A stretch of 64,000 nt of DNA from Mesotoga sp. BH458_6_3_2_1 (lineage in GTDB: Bacteria; Thermotogota; Thermotogae; Petrotogales; Kosmotogaceae): positions 1 through 64,000 of the forward strand of contig NZ_JFHL01000015.1 in NCBI RefSeq assembly GCF_003664995.1. Direction: 5' to 3'. A program made the position numbers and the translations under genes. Shown here piece after piece: positions 9,510-16,635 of this stretch (position 1 is its first letter; the number at the start of each line of letters is the position of its first letter). Under the pieces are notes generated by a model that saw nothing but the letters and a program-made list of their open reading frames with translations, was not told the origin of the DNA and did not search any database.

Positions 9510-9529
9510 CACTGGGGGTCGCAACCTTT

Positions 9530-9543
9530 CGCAAACGTTTGCG
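9530..9543. promoter_or_regulatory. LacI-family operator, perfect 14-bp palindrome
   Basis: CGCAAACGTTTGCG is a perfect palindrome with the central CG and the AAACGTTT core typical of LacI-family operators. It lies 9 bases downstream of a minus-strand TATAAT (9558-9553), so bound repressor would cover the transcription start. Only this copy was found beside the regulator. Confidence 0.75.
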
Positions 9544-9552
9544 TTCATTTTC

Positions 9553-9558
9553 ATTATA
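9553..9558 (-). promoter_or_regulatory. -10 box of the lacI-type gene
   Basis: Perfect TATAAT on the minus strand. The -35 region is poor (TTTCAA with a 17-base spacer). Its position just upstream of the palindromic operator supports an internal, repressor-controlled promoter for the regulator, isomerase and following genes. Confidence 0.5.
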
Positions 9559-9628
9559 CTATGGGTCGCCCTTGATTGAAAAGCAAAGTGATAGCAGAGA
9601 GTCTTAGAGAGAGCTCAAGTAGAAGAAG

Positions 9629-10528
9629 TCAGTCTTTGTGTGTTCTTCTTGACAGGGAGAGTATTCCAAGTATGTTTGGATTGGGTTCTATAGAGGAAAG
9701 CTCAATCTTTACTTTCTTTCCTGGAACTCTGTAGTAGTTCTCTTCAATGGTCTTGAGTATTCTGTCGAAATAGTACCGGTTCTTCCCGAGACTTCCTCCG
9801 ATTACCAGTACCCCAGGATCGAGAGAGTCTATGAGATTGCAGAGAAAGCGTCCAAGCGTTTCAGAGGCTTCGGTTATCATTTCTTTGAAGACCGGCTCGT
9901 TCAACTGTGCTCGATCTATTATCTCTTTTGTGCCGATCTTTATTCCAAGCGAATCATGTGCTCTAATTTCAAGGCCCCTGCCGCCTGAAATTGCTTGCAG
10001 GCAACCGCGACGACCACAAGTGCAAAGTGGGCCATCCGCTTTCACTATTGTGTGGCCAATTTCGCCCGCTGCGTTGTTTGCTCCCCGTAGGATTTTCCCC
10101 CGGACGACCATTCCCATACCTATTCCCGTACTGACGGTGACGTAGATGAGCGACTCAATTTCCTTCCTGAATTCCCATTCACCGAAAGCGGACGCATTGC
10201 AGTCGTTTTCGATTACGCCTTCTGTACCGAGAAAGGAGGAGGCTCTTCTGAAGAGCTCCACGTCTTTCCACCCGAGGTTCGGTGACCAGACCAAATTGCC
10301 CTTTTCGGGACTGACGGCACCTGCCGTGCAAAGCCCCCAGCGGTTGATATTCCTACTTCCTTTCATGCGAAGACAGATGTTACTAAGTCGCTCGAAGAAA
10401 CTATCAATTCCTTCAGCCGGCTTGGTGGGAAATTCCTCCAATGAATAAGGCTCCACTTCTTTCTCATTGAAAGCCGATACGAGAGTTTTGGTACCTCCAA
10501 CGTCGATCGCTATGTCAACTGCCGGCAT
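9629..10528 (-). CDS. ROK-family sugar kinase
   Basis: A 299-residue ROK protein (glucokinase/N-acetyl-sugar kinase type). It shows the N-terminal phosphate motif DVGGTKTLVSAF, the GTGIGMGMV-like phosphate-2 segment, the conserved GEIGH, and the zinc-binding CTCGRRGCLQA. There is no N-terminal helix-turn-helix, so it is a kinase rather than a ROK repressor. Its ATG overlaps the end of the upstream KDPG aldolase gene by 14 bases, which indicates co-transcription. Glucose, N-acetylglucosamine, allose or fructose are all possible substrates in this family. Confidence 0.88.
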   Translation of the reverse strand: MPAVDIAIDVGGTKTLVSAFNEKEVEPYSLEEFPTKPAEGIDSFFERLSNICLRMKGSRNINRWGLCTAGAVSPEKGNLVWSPNLGWKDVELFRRASSFLGTEGVIENDCNASAFGEWEFRKEIESLIYVTVSTGIGMGMVVRGKILRGANNAAGEIGHTIVKADGPLCTCGRRGCLQAISGGRGLEIRAHDSLGIKIGTKEIIDRAQLNEPVFKEMITEASETLGRFLCNLIDSLDPGVLVIGGSLGKNRYYFDRILKTIEENYYRVPGKKVKIELSSIEPNPNILGILSLSRRTHKD

Positions 10529-11141
10529 TTACGGCTCTCCGAATTTTCAGTATCCTTTCAAGTACCTCCCCTTCTCTTCCCTCATCAAAAAGGTTTCTGC
10601 TTGCTATGTAGGAACCGATTCCGAGCGCAACAGCTCCTGCTCGCATGTATTCTGTAGCGTTTTCGGACGTTACCCCGCCGAAAGGCATGAATTTGACTGT
10701 GGGAAAGGGACCCCTGAATGCTTTGAGCAAATGCAGTCCTTCCGCACCGCCGGGGAAGAGTTTCAGAAAGCTGAATCCGTTGTTCAGCGCCGTCTGTATA
10801 TCTGTAGAAGTGTAGACACCGGGTATATAGCTTATTCCATCCCTTACCGACAACTTTGCAATTTCCCCGCTAAATCCCGGGCTGAGAACGAAATCGGCAT
10901 TCGAGCGAAGCGCTCTCGAATAAGCCGCATCATCGTATACTGTACCGGCCCCGATCACGAGCTTTCCGTAGAATTCCTTCTTGAGTTCGTGCAGTATCTC
11001 TGAAGAAGATTCGTCGGAGAAACTGACTTCCAGAATCGTCAAGTCGTTTTCCAGAAGCATTTCACATAACTTCCTCGACTGATCAAGCGTTAGACCCCTT
11101 ATTACTGTCAAGACCTTTTCATTCATTAGTTTTTGAAACAC
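10515..11141 (-). CDS. eda: KDPG/KHG aldolase paralogue (second copy)
   Basis: A 208-residue class I aldolase with the same layout as the copy at 3329-3937: LEVSF (Glu38), GAGTVYDD, PGVYTSTD and the Schiff-base lysine in LKLFPGG (K127), then MPFGGVTSEN. The two copies differ clearly in sequence and are not a recent duplication. GTG start with AGGAGGGG upstream. It is the first gene of the minus-strand sugar operon, ahead of the ROK kinase. It may act on 2-keto-3-deoxy-6-phosphogluconate or the galactonate analogue. Confidence 0.88.
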   Translation of the reverse strand: MFQKLMNEKVLTVIRGLTLDQSRKLCEMLLENDLTILEVSFSDESSSEILHELKKEFYGKLVIGAGTVYDDAAYSRALRSNADFVLSPGFSGEIAKLSVRDGISYIPGVYTSTDIQTALNNGFSFLKLFPGGAEGLHLLKAFRGPFPTVKFMPFGGVTSENATEYMRAGAVALGIGSYIASRNLFDEGREGEVLERILKIRRAVNAGS

Positions 11142-11194
11142 GGTAAAATACCCCTCCTTCTCTTACGGGCAGAAGATGATCTCTGCATTTAGTA

Positions 11195-11208
11195 TATCAG
11201 GTGGTATA
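11195..11208. promoter_or_regulatory. Possible operator upstream of the sugar operon
   Basis: The imperfect palindrome AGGTGGTATAACCT (arms AGGT/ACCT) lies upstream of the second KDPG aldolase gene, next to a TATACT-like -10 on the minus strand. GntR-type regulators bind sites of this general form, but no such regulator is nearby. Weak evidence. Confidence 0.25.
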
Positions 11209-11325
11209 ACCTCATTTCCTGTGGCCGATAACGGAGTCATTTATTTGAGTATCTAGTTCTCTGCGACCTATCTCCCCCATTATTGTAATCATGTACTGTT
11301 GAAAGCATTTCCCGATCTCTCATGA

Positions 11326-12099
11326 CTATTTAACAGAGACGCCCGCGTACAATGTCGAAGCGGTTCCATCGTTCTCAACTGTGCTAGAGAACTCTAATTC
11401 TATGAGGGAAACACCTCTTCTTAGAGCTTCGAAATCGAATAACCGCTTTCCGGGTTCGGCGGTTGCCATTGGAAAGTTCGAGATGTCAACGGGAGAGGAT
11501 TGGCTCTTCGAAGGGTCGGTGTACCTATCATCCATGAGTCTCAGAATTTCAGTGTCGCTCCGCACGCTCCATGAAAATCCGGCCGATGAGTCTTGCTCAG
11601 TAGTAACTGAGAATAGATCACCCGGACTTGCGGAACCTGAAGAACTGCCAAGGACCGTTACATAATCAGGAATACACTCACTTAGAGTTCTGTCATCCAC
11701 TTCTACATTGAATACCCTTATGTCAACAGCTTTTTCTTCGCCTTCCCATTCTCTGTAGAGCTTGAAAATGATTGCGAAGCTTCCCAAGGATTCGGGACTG
11801 AATAACCAGGTCACTGTCGAACCGCCACCTTGGACGGCGTTTTCAGATCGGTCAACGGAGATTTCCTTCGAAAATAGTGAAAAAGCGTTAGCTTCTGATG
11901 AATAGTAGTGCCATGTATAGCCTGTCGAAGCGTTCTCCTCAAGTTGGACCTTCAACCGTTGCTCGTAGCTGACCCTGTTTATTATTATCGTGATCTCCGA
12001 TTCTTCTGAATCTCCTATGCCGGCAAGAAGAGTTCCATAGAAAGCCACAAATACAATCGTAATTATAAAAGAGACTCTGTGATAGTTTTTGAAAGCCAT
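11326..12099 (-). CDS. Secreted protein with two chagasin-like (I42) protease-inhibitor domains
   Basis: A 257-residue exported protein: basic start, hydrophobic segment at about 10-26, then two similar beta-rich domains. Domain 1 carries all three loops of the chagasin/ICP family in order: NASTGY (56-61, compare NPTTGY), GGGS (91-94) and REW (117-119, compare RPW). Domain 2 has DSSAGF (170-175) and a later PGKRLF segment but no obvious RPW loop, so it is degenerate or altered. Family members block papain-type cysteine peptidases. It is transcribed divergently from the heliorhodopsin gene. No target peptidase is visible in the window. Confidence 0.72.
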   Translation of the reverse strand: MAFKNYHRVSFIITIVFVAFYGTLLAGIGDSEESEITIIINRVSYEQRLKVQLEENASTGYTWHYYSSEANAFSLFSKEISVDRSENAVQGGGSTVTWLFSPESLGSFAIIFKLYREWEGEEKAVDIRVFNVEVDDRTLSECIPDYVTVLGSSSGSASPGDLFSVTTEQDSSAGFSWSVRSDTEILRLMDDRYTDPSKSQSSPVDISNFPMATAEPGKRLFDFEALRRGVSLIELEFSSTVENDGTASTLYAGVSVK

Positions 12100-12410
12100 A
12101 AGTACCTCCTATTCTGCTTCTGTTAGAAAACCAATCATGTAAGGATTAGACGATCTCCAGAAAGAAAAGATCAAACGAAAAAGAGGATCCAAAGAAGAAA
12201 TCGTTGTCTTCGGCTAGGTTTTTCTCGCATTTTATGGTTAAAGGTAATAGGAAGGGCCGAAATTCAATCGCGACTGCTAGTATAAGAGAAGGTCCGATCA
12301 CGTCTCGCGGCTTTTTCGTCTTTCCATCTGACAATGTGGATTTTTACGACACAACTAATCAATCATTTGTGTTAATATTTCTTCATGATACAAAAAAGGA
12401 GGGAAAGTAA
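12100..12410. promoter_or_regulatory. Divergent intergenic region with an inverted repeat
   Basis: This 311-base gap separates the inhibitor gene from the heliorhodopsin gene. The short ORFs in it lack ribosome sites and family resemblance. ACACAA (12349-12354) and TTGTGT (12367-12372) form a 6-bp inverted repeat 40 to 60 bases before the heliorhodopsin start, a plausible regulator site. No clear consensus promoter is visible. Confidence 0.35.
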
Positions 12411-13175
12411 ATGGAATCCGTTTATAAAAAGCTTCGTATATACAACTTGATAATGGGGCTTCTGCACCTTGTTCAGGGAATCATAATGCTTATAGTAAGC
12501 AACGATTCTTCTTTGACGATTACGAGAAACTACCTGGAGTTCAATCAGGAGATAATGCGGCTGGTTCCCGCAACCGAGAACTTCATGGATCTGAAGATGG
12601 GACCTTTCATCGCGAGTTTCCTCTTCATGTCCGCCATAGCGCATTTCATAGTCTCAACCTTTGGCTTTGGGTGGTACGCAAGAAATCTTCAGAGAGGGAT
12701 TAATTACGCCAGATGGTACGAGTATTCCATCAGCTCTTCGGTGATGATTGTTGCCATTGCAATGTTCTCGGGTATGCTTGACATAGTGAGCCTTATGCTG
12801 CTCTTCACTGTCAACGCTCTAATGAATCTCTTTGGACTTATGATGGAACTTCACAATCAGACAACCGAAAGAACAAACTGGACGGCCTTTATCTTCGGCT
12901 GTATAGCCGGGGCGGTCACATGGATAGCTGTCTTCATATATTTGTTCACATCTCTTGGAAAGGCTAATATTGAGTTCCCGTCTTTTGTTTATGCAGTTCT
13001 CATCACTTTCCTCGTCTTCTTCAACAGCTTTGCGATAAACATGTTCCTTCAGTACAAGAAGATCGGACCCTGGAAGAACTACCTCTTCGGCGAAAGTATG
13101 TATGTTCTTCTCAGCCTTGTTGCCAAGAGTGTCCTTGCGTGGCAGGTTTTCGCCGGAACACTCAGGCCAGTTTGA
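12411..13175 (+). CDS. Heliorhodopsin (retinal-binding seven-helix membrane protein)
   Basis: A 254-residue protein with seven hydrophobic helices. It carries the heliorhodopsin signature in helix 3 (RWYEYS, residues 101-106) and the helix-7 motif SLVAKSVLAWQVF with the retinal Schiff-base lysine at K239. The functional residues known from heliorhodopsin 48C12 are all present with a constant small offset: H19 and H78 (for H23 and H80), S74, counterion E104 (for E107), S109, N135 and S235. The expected topology is inverted, with the N-terminus inside. GGAGG precedes the ATG and a terminator follows at 13198. No retinal-forming oxygenase or carotenoid gene is in the window. Proposed roles in the family are light sensing or regulation; here unknown. 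Confidence 0.94.
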   Translation: MESVYKKLRIYNLIMGLLHLVQGIIMLIVSNDSSLTITRNYLEFNQEIMRLVPATENFMDLKMGPFIASFLFMSAIAHFIVSTFGFGWYARNLQRGINYARWYEYSISSSVMIVAIAMFSGMLDIVSLMLLFTVNALMNLFGLMMELHNQTTERTNWTAFIFGCIAGAVTWIAVFIYLFTSLGKANIEFPSFVYAVLITFLVFFNSFAINMFLQYKKIGPWKNYLFGESMYVLLSLVAKSVLAWQVFAGTLRPV

Positions 13176-13197
13176 TAAAAGTTTCTAAGGAGAATTT

Positions 13198-13220
13198 GAG
13201 GCCCCGAAAGGGGTCTCTTT
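13198..13220 (+). terminator. Terminator after the heliorhodopsin gene
   Basis: GAGGCCCC-GAAA-GGGGTCTC (8-bp stem with one G-T pair, stable GAAA tetraloop) is followed by a short TTT run. It lies between the heliorhodopsin and methyltransferase genes, so the two are at most partly co-transcribed. Confidence 0.75.
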
Positions 13221-13246
13221 GTTAGGATAATTCCAGGAGGGTATAG

Positions 13247-13984
13247 ATGCCAAATCTCTACTTCTATGCCGGTTCAACAAATCCGGAGTTGTACGAGCTT
13301 CAGAACGAATTGATCGACCCGGAAAGGAAAATAGAGAAGGTCATGGAAGAGTTCTGCGATTTCGAAAGCAGTGTGATTGTAGATGTTGGAGCAGGCTCAG
13401 GCTTTCACTCACATATGTACGCAAGCACTGCCTCTATGGTTTACGCCGTGGAGCCGGATTCGGGAATGCTAAAGCAACTGATTTCAAGGCAAGCCCGTGA
13501 CTTCAGATCTAACTTCTGTGTGGTGAAGGGATTTGCCGAGGACCTTCCATTTAAATCTGATCTGGCAGATATCGTGCACGCTAGACTTGCGTATTTCTTT
13601 GGTCCGCCCATGAAATACACAGAAAGTTGTGAAGAGGGGATTGTGGAAGTCAAAAGGGTACTGAAGACCGACGGGTATTTCTTCAATATTCAGAACAATT
13701 ACTCTTCAGGCCAGTATGCGGAGTTCCTCGAGCTCTCATATGGTCGGGACCTTAAAAACCTTCAAAAAGAGATTTCCGATTACTTCGTATCTAGGGGCTT
13801 TTTGGAAAGGGTTGTGAGAACAGAATGGAGAGCAAATAACCGCGGAGAAATCGAAAAGGCCCTTACGCTAGAATTTCCGATTGAGAAGGTGGGGCAAATC
13901 ATGAAAGCCTTCTCCGGCAACGAGTTCTCACACGACTTTTCAATATTCGTCTTCAGGAAAAGGATCAGCGGCGAAAATGGTTAG
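13247..13984 (+). CDS. Class I SAM-dependent methyltransferase
   Basis: A 245-residue soluble protein with the SAM-binding motif I VIVDVGAGSGFHS near residue 43, an acidic residue after the second strand (AVEPDSGML), and a later DIVHARLAYFF segment. The substrate cannot be told. It has a strong AGGAGGG ribosome site. The nearest upstream gene is the heliorhodopsin, but a terminator lies between them, so a functional link is only suggested by position. Confidence 0.8.
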   Translation: MPNLYFYAGSTNPELYELQNELIDPERKIEKVMEEFCDFESSVIVDVGAGSGFHSHMYASTASMVYAVEPDSGMLKQLISRQARDFRSNFCVVKGFAEDLPFKSDLADIVHARLAYFFGPPMKYTESCEEGIVEVKRVLKTDGYFFNIQNNYSSGQYAEFLELSYGRDLKNLQKEISDYFVSRGFLERVVRTEWRANNRGEIEKALTLEFPIEKVGQIMKAFSGNEFSHDFSIFVFRKRISGENG

Positions 13985-14100
13985 ACTCTATCTTTTGGGT
14001 CATTCGAGTTGCTTATTGAATTATCATAGACACATAGTTTCTTCCCGGATCGATAGGGTTTCGTCTGTTCAGTAATTTTCGGCTTATTGAAGTGGAAATG

Positions 14101-14196
14101 ATGTGAAATTATTAAAGATGAAGGATTGTAATACCCTATACCGGGTTATGGTATGATACTTTCATTGGCAAGTGGAATATTTCACAAATTTCACAT
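14101..14196. promoter_or_regulatory. Mrp/Mbx operon promoter with Rex-like operator
   Basis: An extended -10 (TG-G-TATGAT, 14149-14157) puts the transcript start near 14164. The site AAGTGGAATATTTCACAA (14170-14187) matches the Rex consensus TTGTGAAATATTTCACAA at 15 of 18 positions. A second ATTTCACA lies at 14188-14195 and an inverted TGTGAAAT at 14102-14109. Rex is the NADH/NAD+-sensing repressor, a fitting regulator for a redox complex. The match was scored by eye; no Rex gene is in this window. Confidence 0.5.
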
Positions 14197-14210
14197 AAAG
14201 GGGTGGTGCA

Positions 14211-14702
14211 ATGGCCCTGCAATTCATCTCTCTACTGGTAATCTCCTTTATCATCTGGCTGGGCTTTACTGGGAGTTTTGCTCTTGCCGAGATACTTCTT
14301 GGGTTCGTGGTTTCGATTGTCGTCGCCGTTATTTTAAGCAAGTATTCAAGATTTCGGATCGGTCTGGATTTTCCTGTTCGGCTCTTCAGATTCGTGTTCT
14401 CCTTCCTTCCAATCTTCATTTTCGAAATGGTTAAGGCAAATATCGATGTGGCCAAAAGAGTCTTGAATCCTTCTCTTCCGATAAACCCTTCGATGGTCGA
14501 AGTTGAAACGGATTTGAAAGGGGAGATCTCGAAGCTTACTCTGGCCAACTCAATAACTCTCACACCGGGAACCTTGACCGTTGACATTGGTGAGGACCGT
14601 CTCTTGGTTCACTGGATAGACAAGAAGGCCGATGAGCCGGAGAGAATAAGAGAAGAGATCTCGGGAAAGTTTGAGAAGAGAATAGGGGGGATCTTCGAAT
14701 GA
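14211..14702 (+). CDS. mrpE: Na+/H+ antiporter subunit MrpE-like
   Basis: A 163-residue protein with two or three N-terminal membrane helices and a soluble C-terminal part. The segment ITLTPGTLTVDI is a hallmark of MrpE/MnhE. It opens a 14-gene operon in which nearly every gene overlaps its neighbour by 4 bases or abuts it. In Mrp antiporters the E subunit takes part in assembly and ion exchange. In Mbh/Mbx-type complexes the same subunit belongs to the sodium-translocating module. Confidence 0.9.
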   Translation: MALQFISLLVISFIIWLGFTGSFALAEILLGFVVSIVVAVILSKYSRFRIGLDFPVRLFRFVFSFLPIFIFEMVKANIDVAKRVLNPSLPINPSMVEVETDLKGEISKLTLANSITLTPGTLTVDIGEDRLLVHWIDKKADEPERIREEISGKFEKRIGGIFE

Positions 14703-14953
14703 TAGGTTTCTCCATCTTCTTTTCACTAATACTCATGGGCGCTGGACTTACTCTCTATAGATTGTTGAGAGGGCCGACGGTTCCCGACAGAGTCGCAGCA
14801 CTGGACATATTGAACGTGATGATTACAAGTGCGATAGTGTTATTTTCTCTAATCGACGGCAATCCTCTCTTTCTAGATATAGCGCTTGTTTATGCTGCGC
14901 TCTCCTTTCTTGAGACCATAGTGGTTGCCAGGTATCTGGAGGGGAGAAGATGA
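14699..14953 (+). CDS. mrpF: Na+/H+ antiporter subunit MrpF-like
   Basis: An 84-residue protein with three membrane helices. The conserved LLRGPTVPDRVAALD loop between helices 1 and 2 identifies MrpF/MnhF. It overlaps the preceding stop by 4 bases (ATGA). Part of the ion-translocating module of the complex. Confidence 0.9.
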   Translation: MIGFSIFFSLILMGAGLTLYRLLRGPTVPDRVAALDILNVMITSAIVLFSLIDGNPLFLDIALVYAALSFLETIVVARYLEGRR

Positions 14954-15294
14954 TCATACTAGATATTCTGGGGTATGCGCTCTTATCTATAGGCGCATTT
15001 TTCTTCTTCATGGGAGGCCTTGGAATGCTGAGGATGCCGGACGTTTTCAACAGGCTGCAGGCCGGGACGAAGGCAACTACACTGGGCTCGTTCTCCGTGA
15101 TACTCGGTGTAGGACTGATAAATCCGCAGTGGCTATTGAAGACTGTAATCATAGTCGCCTTCATTGCTATTACAAATCCTGTAGGGAGTTCAGCGATCGC
15201 CAGAACGGCACTGAAGAAGGGAATAACACCGATAGCTTATGAGGAATCTCATAAGGAAGCAGACGGTCTCCCAGAAGGTGGTGAGGAAGAGTGA
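14950..15294 (+). CDS. mrpG: Na+/H+ antiporter subunit MrpG-like
   Basis: A 114-residue protein with three membrane helices and the MrpG/MnhG hallmark GMLRMPDVFNRLQAGTKATTLG. The C-terminal tail is acidic and soluble. Four-base overlap with the neighbouring genes on both sides. Part of the sodium/proton antiporter module. Confidence 0.9.
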   Translation: MIILDILGYALLSIGAFFFFMGGLGMLRMPDVFNRLQAGTKATTLGSFSVILGVGLINPQWLLKTVIIVAFIAITNPVGSSAIARTALKKGITPIAYEESHKEADGLPEGGEEE

Positions 15295-15533
15295 ACGTAT
15301 TCTCGTTCATAATCGGAGTAGTAATGGTGGGACTGGCTATTTTCGCGATTGAAACGAAGAAGCTGCTGACTTCCGTGATAATGCTCTCCGCAATGAGTCT
15401 TCTGTCTGTCATACTGTTTGTTATTATGAAGGCTCCGGATGTCGCAATAACTGAAGCTTCTGTTGGAGCCGGCCTCACCACGGCCATATTTCTCCTCTCC
15501 CTTAGGAAGCTGAAACGAGCTGATGTAGAATGA
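15291..15533 (+). CDS. MbhD-like antiporter subunit (DUF4040)
   Basis: An 80-residue protein with about three helices. The conserved APDVAITEASVGAGLTTAIFL stretch corresponds to the part of MrpA that in Mbh and Mbx complexes is a separate subunit (MbhD). Starts with GTG overlapping the mrpG stop. It is evidence that the operon follows the split Mbh/Mbx arrangement rather than that of a canonical stand-alone Mrp antiporter. Confidence 0.85.
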   Translation: MNVFSFIIGVVMVGLAIFAIETKKLLTSVIMLSAMSLLSVILFVIMKAPDVAITEASVGAGLTTAIFLLSLRKLKRADVE

Positions 15534-16288
15534 AGCGGATGATATCTGCACTTATAGCACTTCTTTTCTTCTTCATGATCGTAACCGTTCTGAATTCCGA
15601 CTCTTCCGATTCTATGGGGATTCCAAGATATGGTGAAGTGAAGCTCTCCGAAAGAGTCTCTGCGAAATACATCGAGAAATCGGTGAATGGGAATGAAGAT
15701 GAGATCAACTTTGGAATAACTGCAGACGCAGAGACTGGTTCGGCTAACATGGTTACTTCGATTGTCGTCAATTACAGGTCATTCGACACCCTCGGAGAGG
15801 TGACGGTACTCTTCATTTCAGCGACCGGAGTTGGACTGATTCTTGGAGGGGGAAGAAAGAGGGTAGGTTCGGCAATATCCGTCAGTCCCGTTGTCAAGAT
15901 CGCCTCTCGCGTGATTGCCCCATTGCTTATGGTGCTGGGGATATACGTATTCGTTCATGGCCATCTGACGCCGGGTGGAGGATTTCCCGGAGGAGCGATA
16001 ATCGCGGCCGGTTTCTTGCTGCTCGTTGCGGTCGACGATGAAAAGAGGGCTTCAAAGGGACTGAAGATACTGGAGGGTACAATGGGACTTCTCTACGTTC
16101 TCATAGGTATAGCCGGCCTGTTGATCTCGGGTTCCTTCCTTAAGAATTTCCTTCCCACCGGTGTGGTAGGAGAGCTTTTCAGCGCAGGAATTATACCGGT
16201 TGTTTACTCGGTAATCGGTCTCAAGGTTGGAGCAGAGCTTTCCGGAATTGTGGATGACTTCATTTCGGAAGGGGGCGATGAGGCATGA
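15530..16288 (+). CDS. mrpB: MrpB-like subunit with MbhE-type N-terminal extension
   Basis: A 252-residue protein. The N-terminal third has one helix plus a soluble stretch, and NMVTSIVVNYRSFDTLGE near residue 73, as in MbhE. The rest is an MnhB/MrpB domain with HGHLTPGGGFPGGAIIAAGFLLL. In other systems the two parts can be separate genes, so this is a natural fusion. Four-base overlap with both neighbours. Confidence 0.88.
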   Translation: MKRMISALIALLFFFMIVTVLNSDSSDSMGIPRYGEVKLSERVSAKYIEKSVNGNEDEINFGITADAETGSANMVTSIVVNYRSFDTLGEVTVLFISATGVGLILGGGRKRVGSAISVSPVVKIASRVIAPLLMVLGIYVFVHGHLTPGGGFPGGAIIAAGFLLLVAVDDEKRASKGLKILEGTMGLLYVLIGIAGLLISGSFLKNFLPTGVVGELFSAGIIPVVYSVIGLKVGAELSGIVDDFISEGGDEA

Positions 16289-16635
16289 TCCAGTACTTTT
16301 CTATGATGCTGGTCGCCGTTGGCTTATACGGCCTTCTTTCGCAGAAGAATCTCGTTAAGCTAATTATCTCTTTGAATATAGCAGAGATCGGAGTCAACCT
16401 CTTCATTGTCTCTATAGGTTACATAGAAGGGGGAGCGGCTCCTATTCTTTCTTCGGTCAGCGACAACTCGTCCCTTCTCTTTGTCGATCCTCTTCCCCAG
16501 GCTCTAGTTCTTACTTCTATAGTTATCGGGGTGGGCGTAACGGCCCTGGCCCTTTCGCTTATTGTTTCTGTAAGCAAATCAAGGGGCACGATAGATATCT
16601 CGGAGCTCTCGAGCGGGGGAGGTGATTCCGAATGA
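16285..16635 (+). CDS. mrpC: MrpC / NuoK-like antiporter subunit
   Basis: A 116-residue protein with three helices related to complex I NuoK. LVKLIISLNIAEIGVNLFIV carries the conserved membrane glutamate, and DPLPQALVLTSIVIGVGVTAL is the MrpC hallmark. Part of the ion-translocating chain of the complex. Confidence 0.9.
   Translation: MIQYFSMMLVAVGLYGLLSQKNLVKLIISLNIAEIGVNLFIVSIGYIEGGAAPILSSVSDNSSLLFVDPLPQALVLTSIVIGVGVTALALSLIVSVSKSRGTIDISELSSGGGDSE

Noticed and set aside
9510-9554. Extra 15 codons of the LacI-type gene from ATG 9554
   Set aside because: They overlap the TATAAT box and the palindromic operator and precede the conserved helix-turn-helix start.
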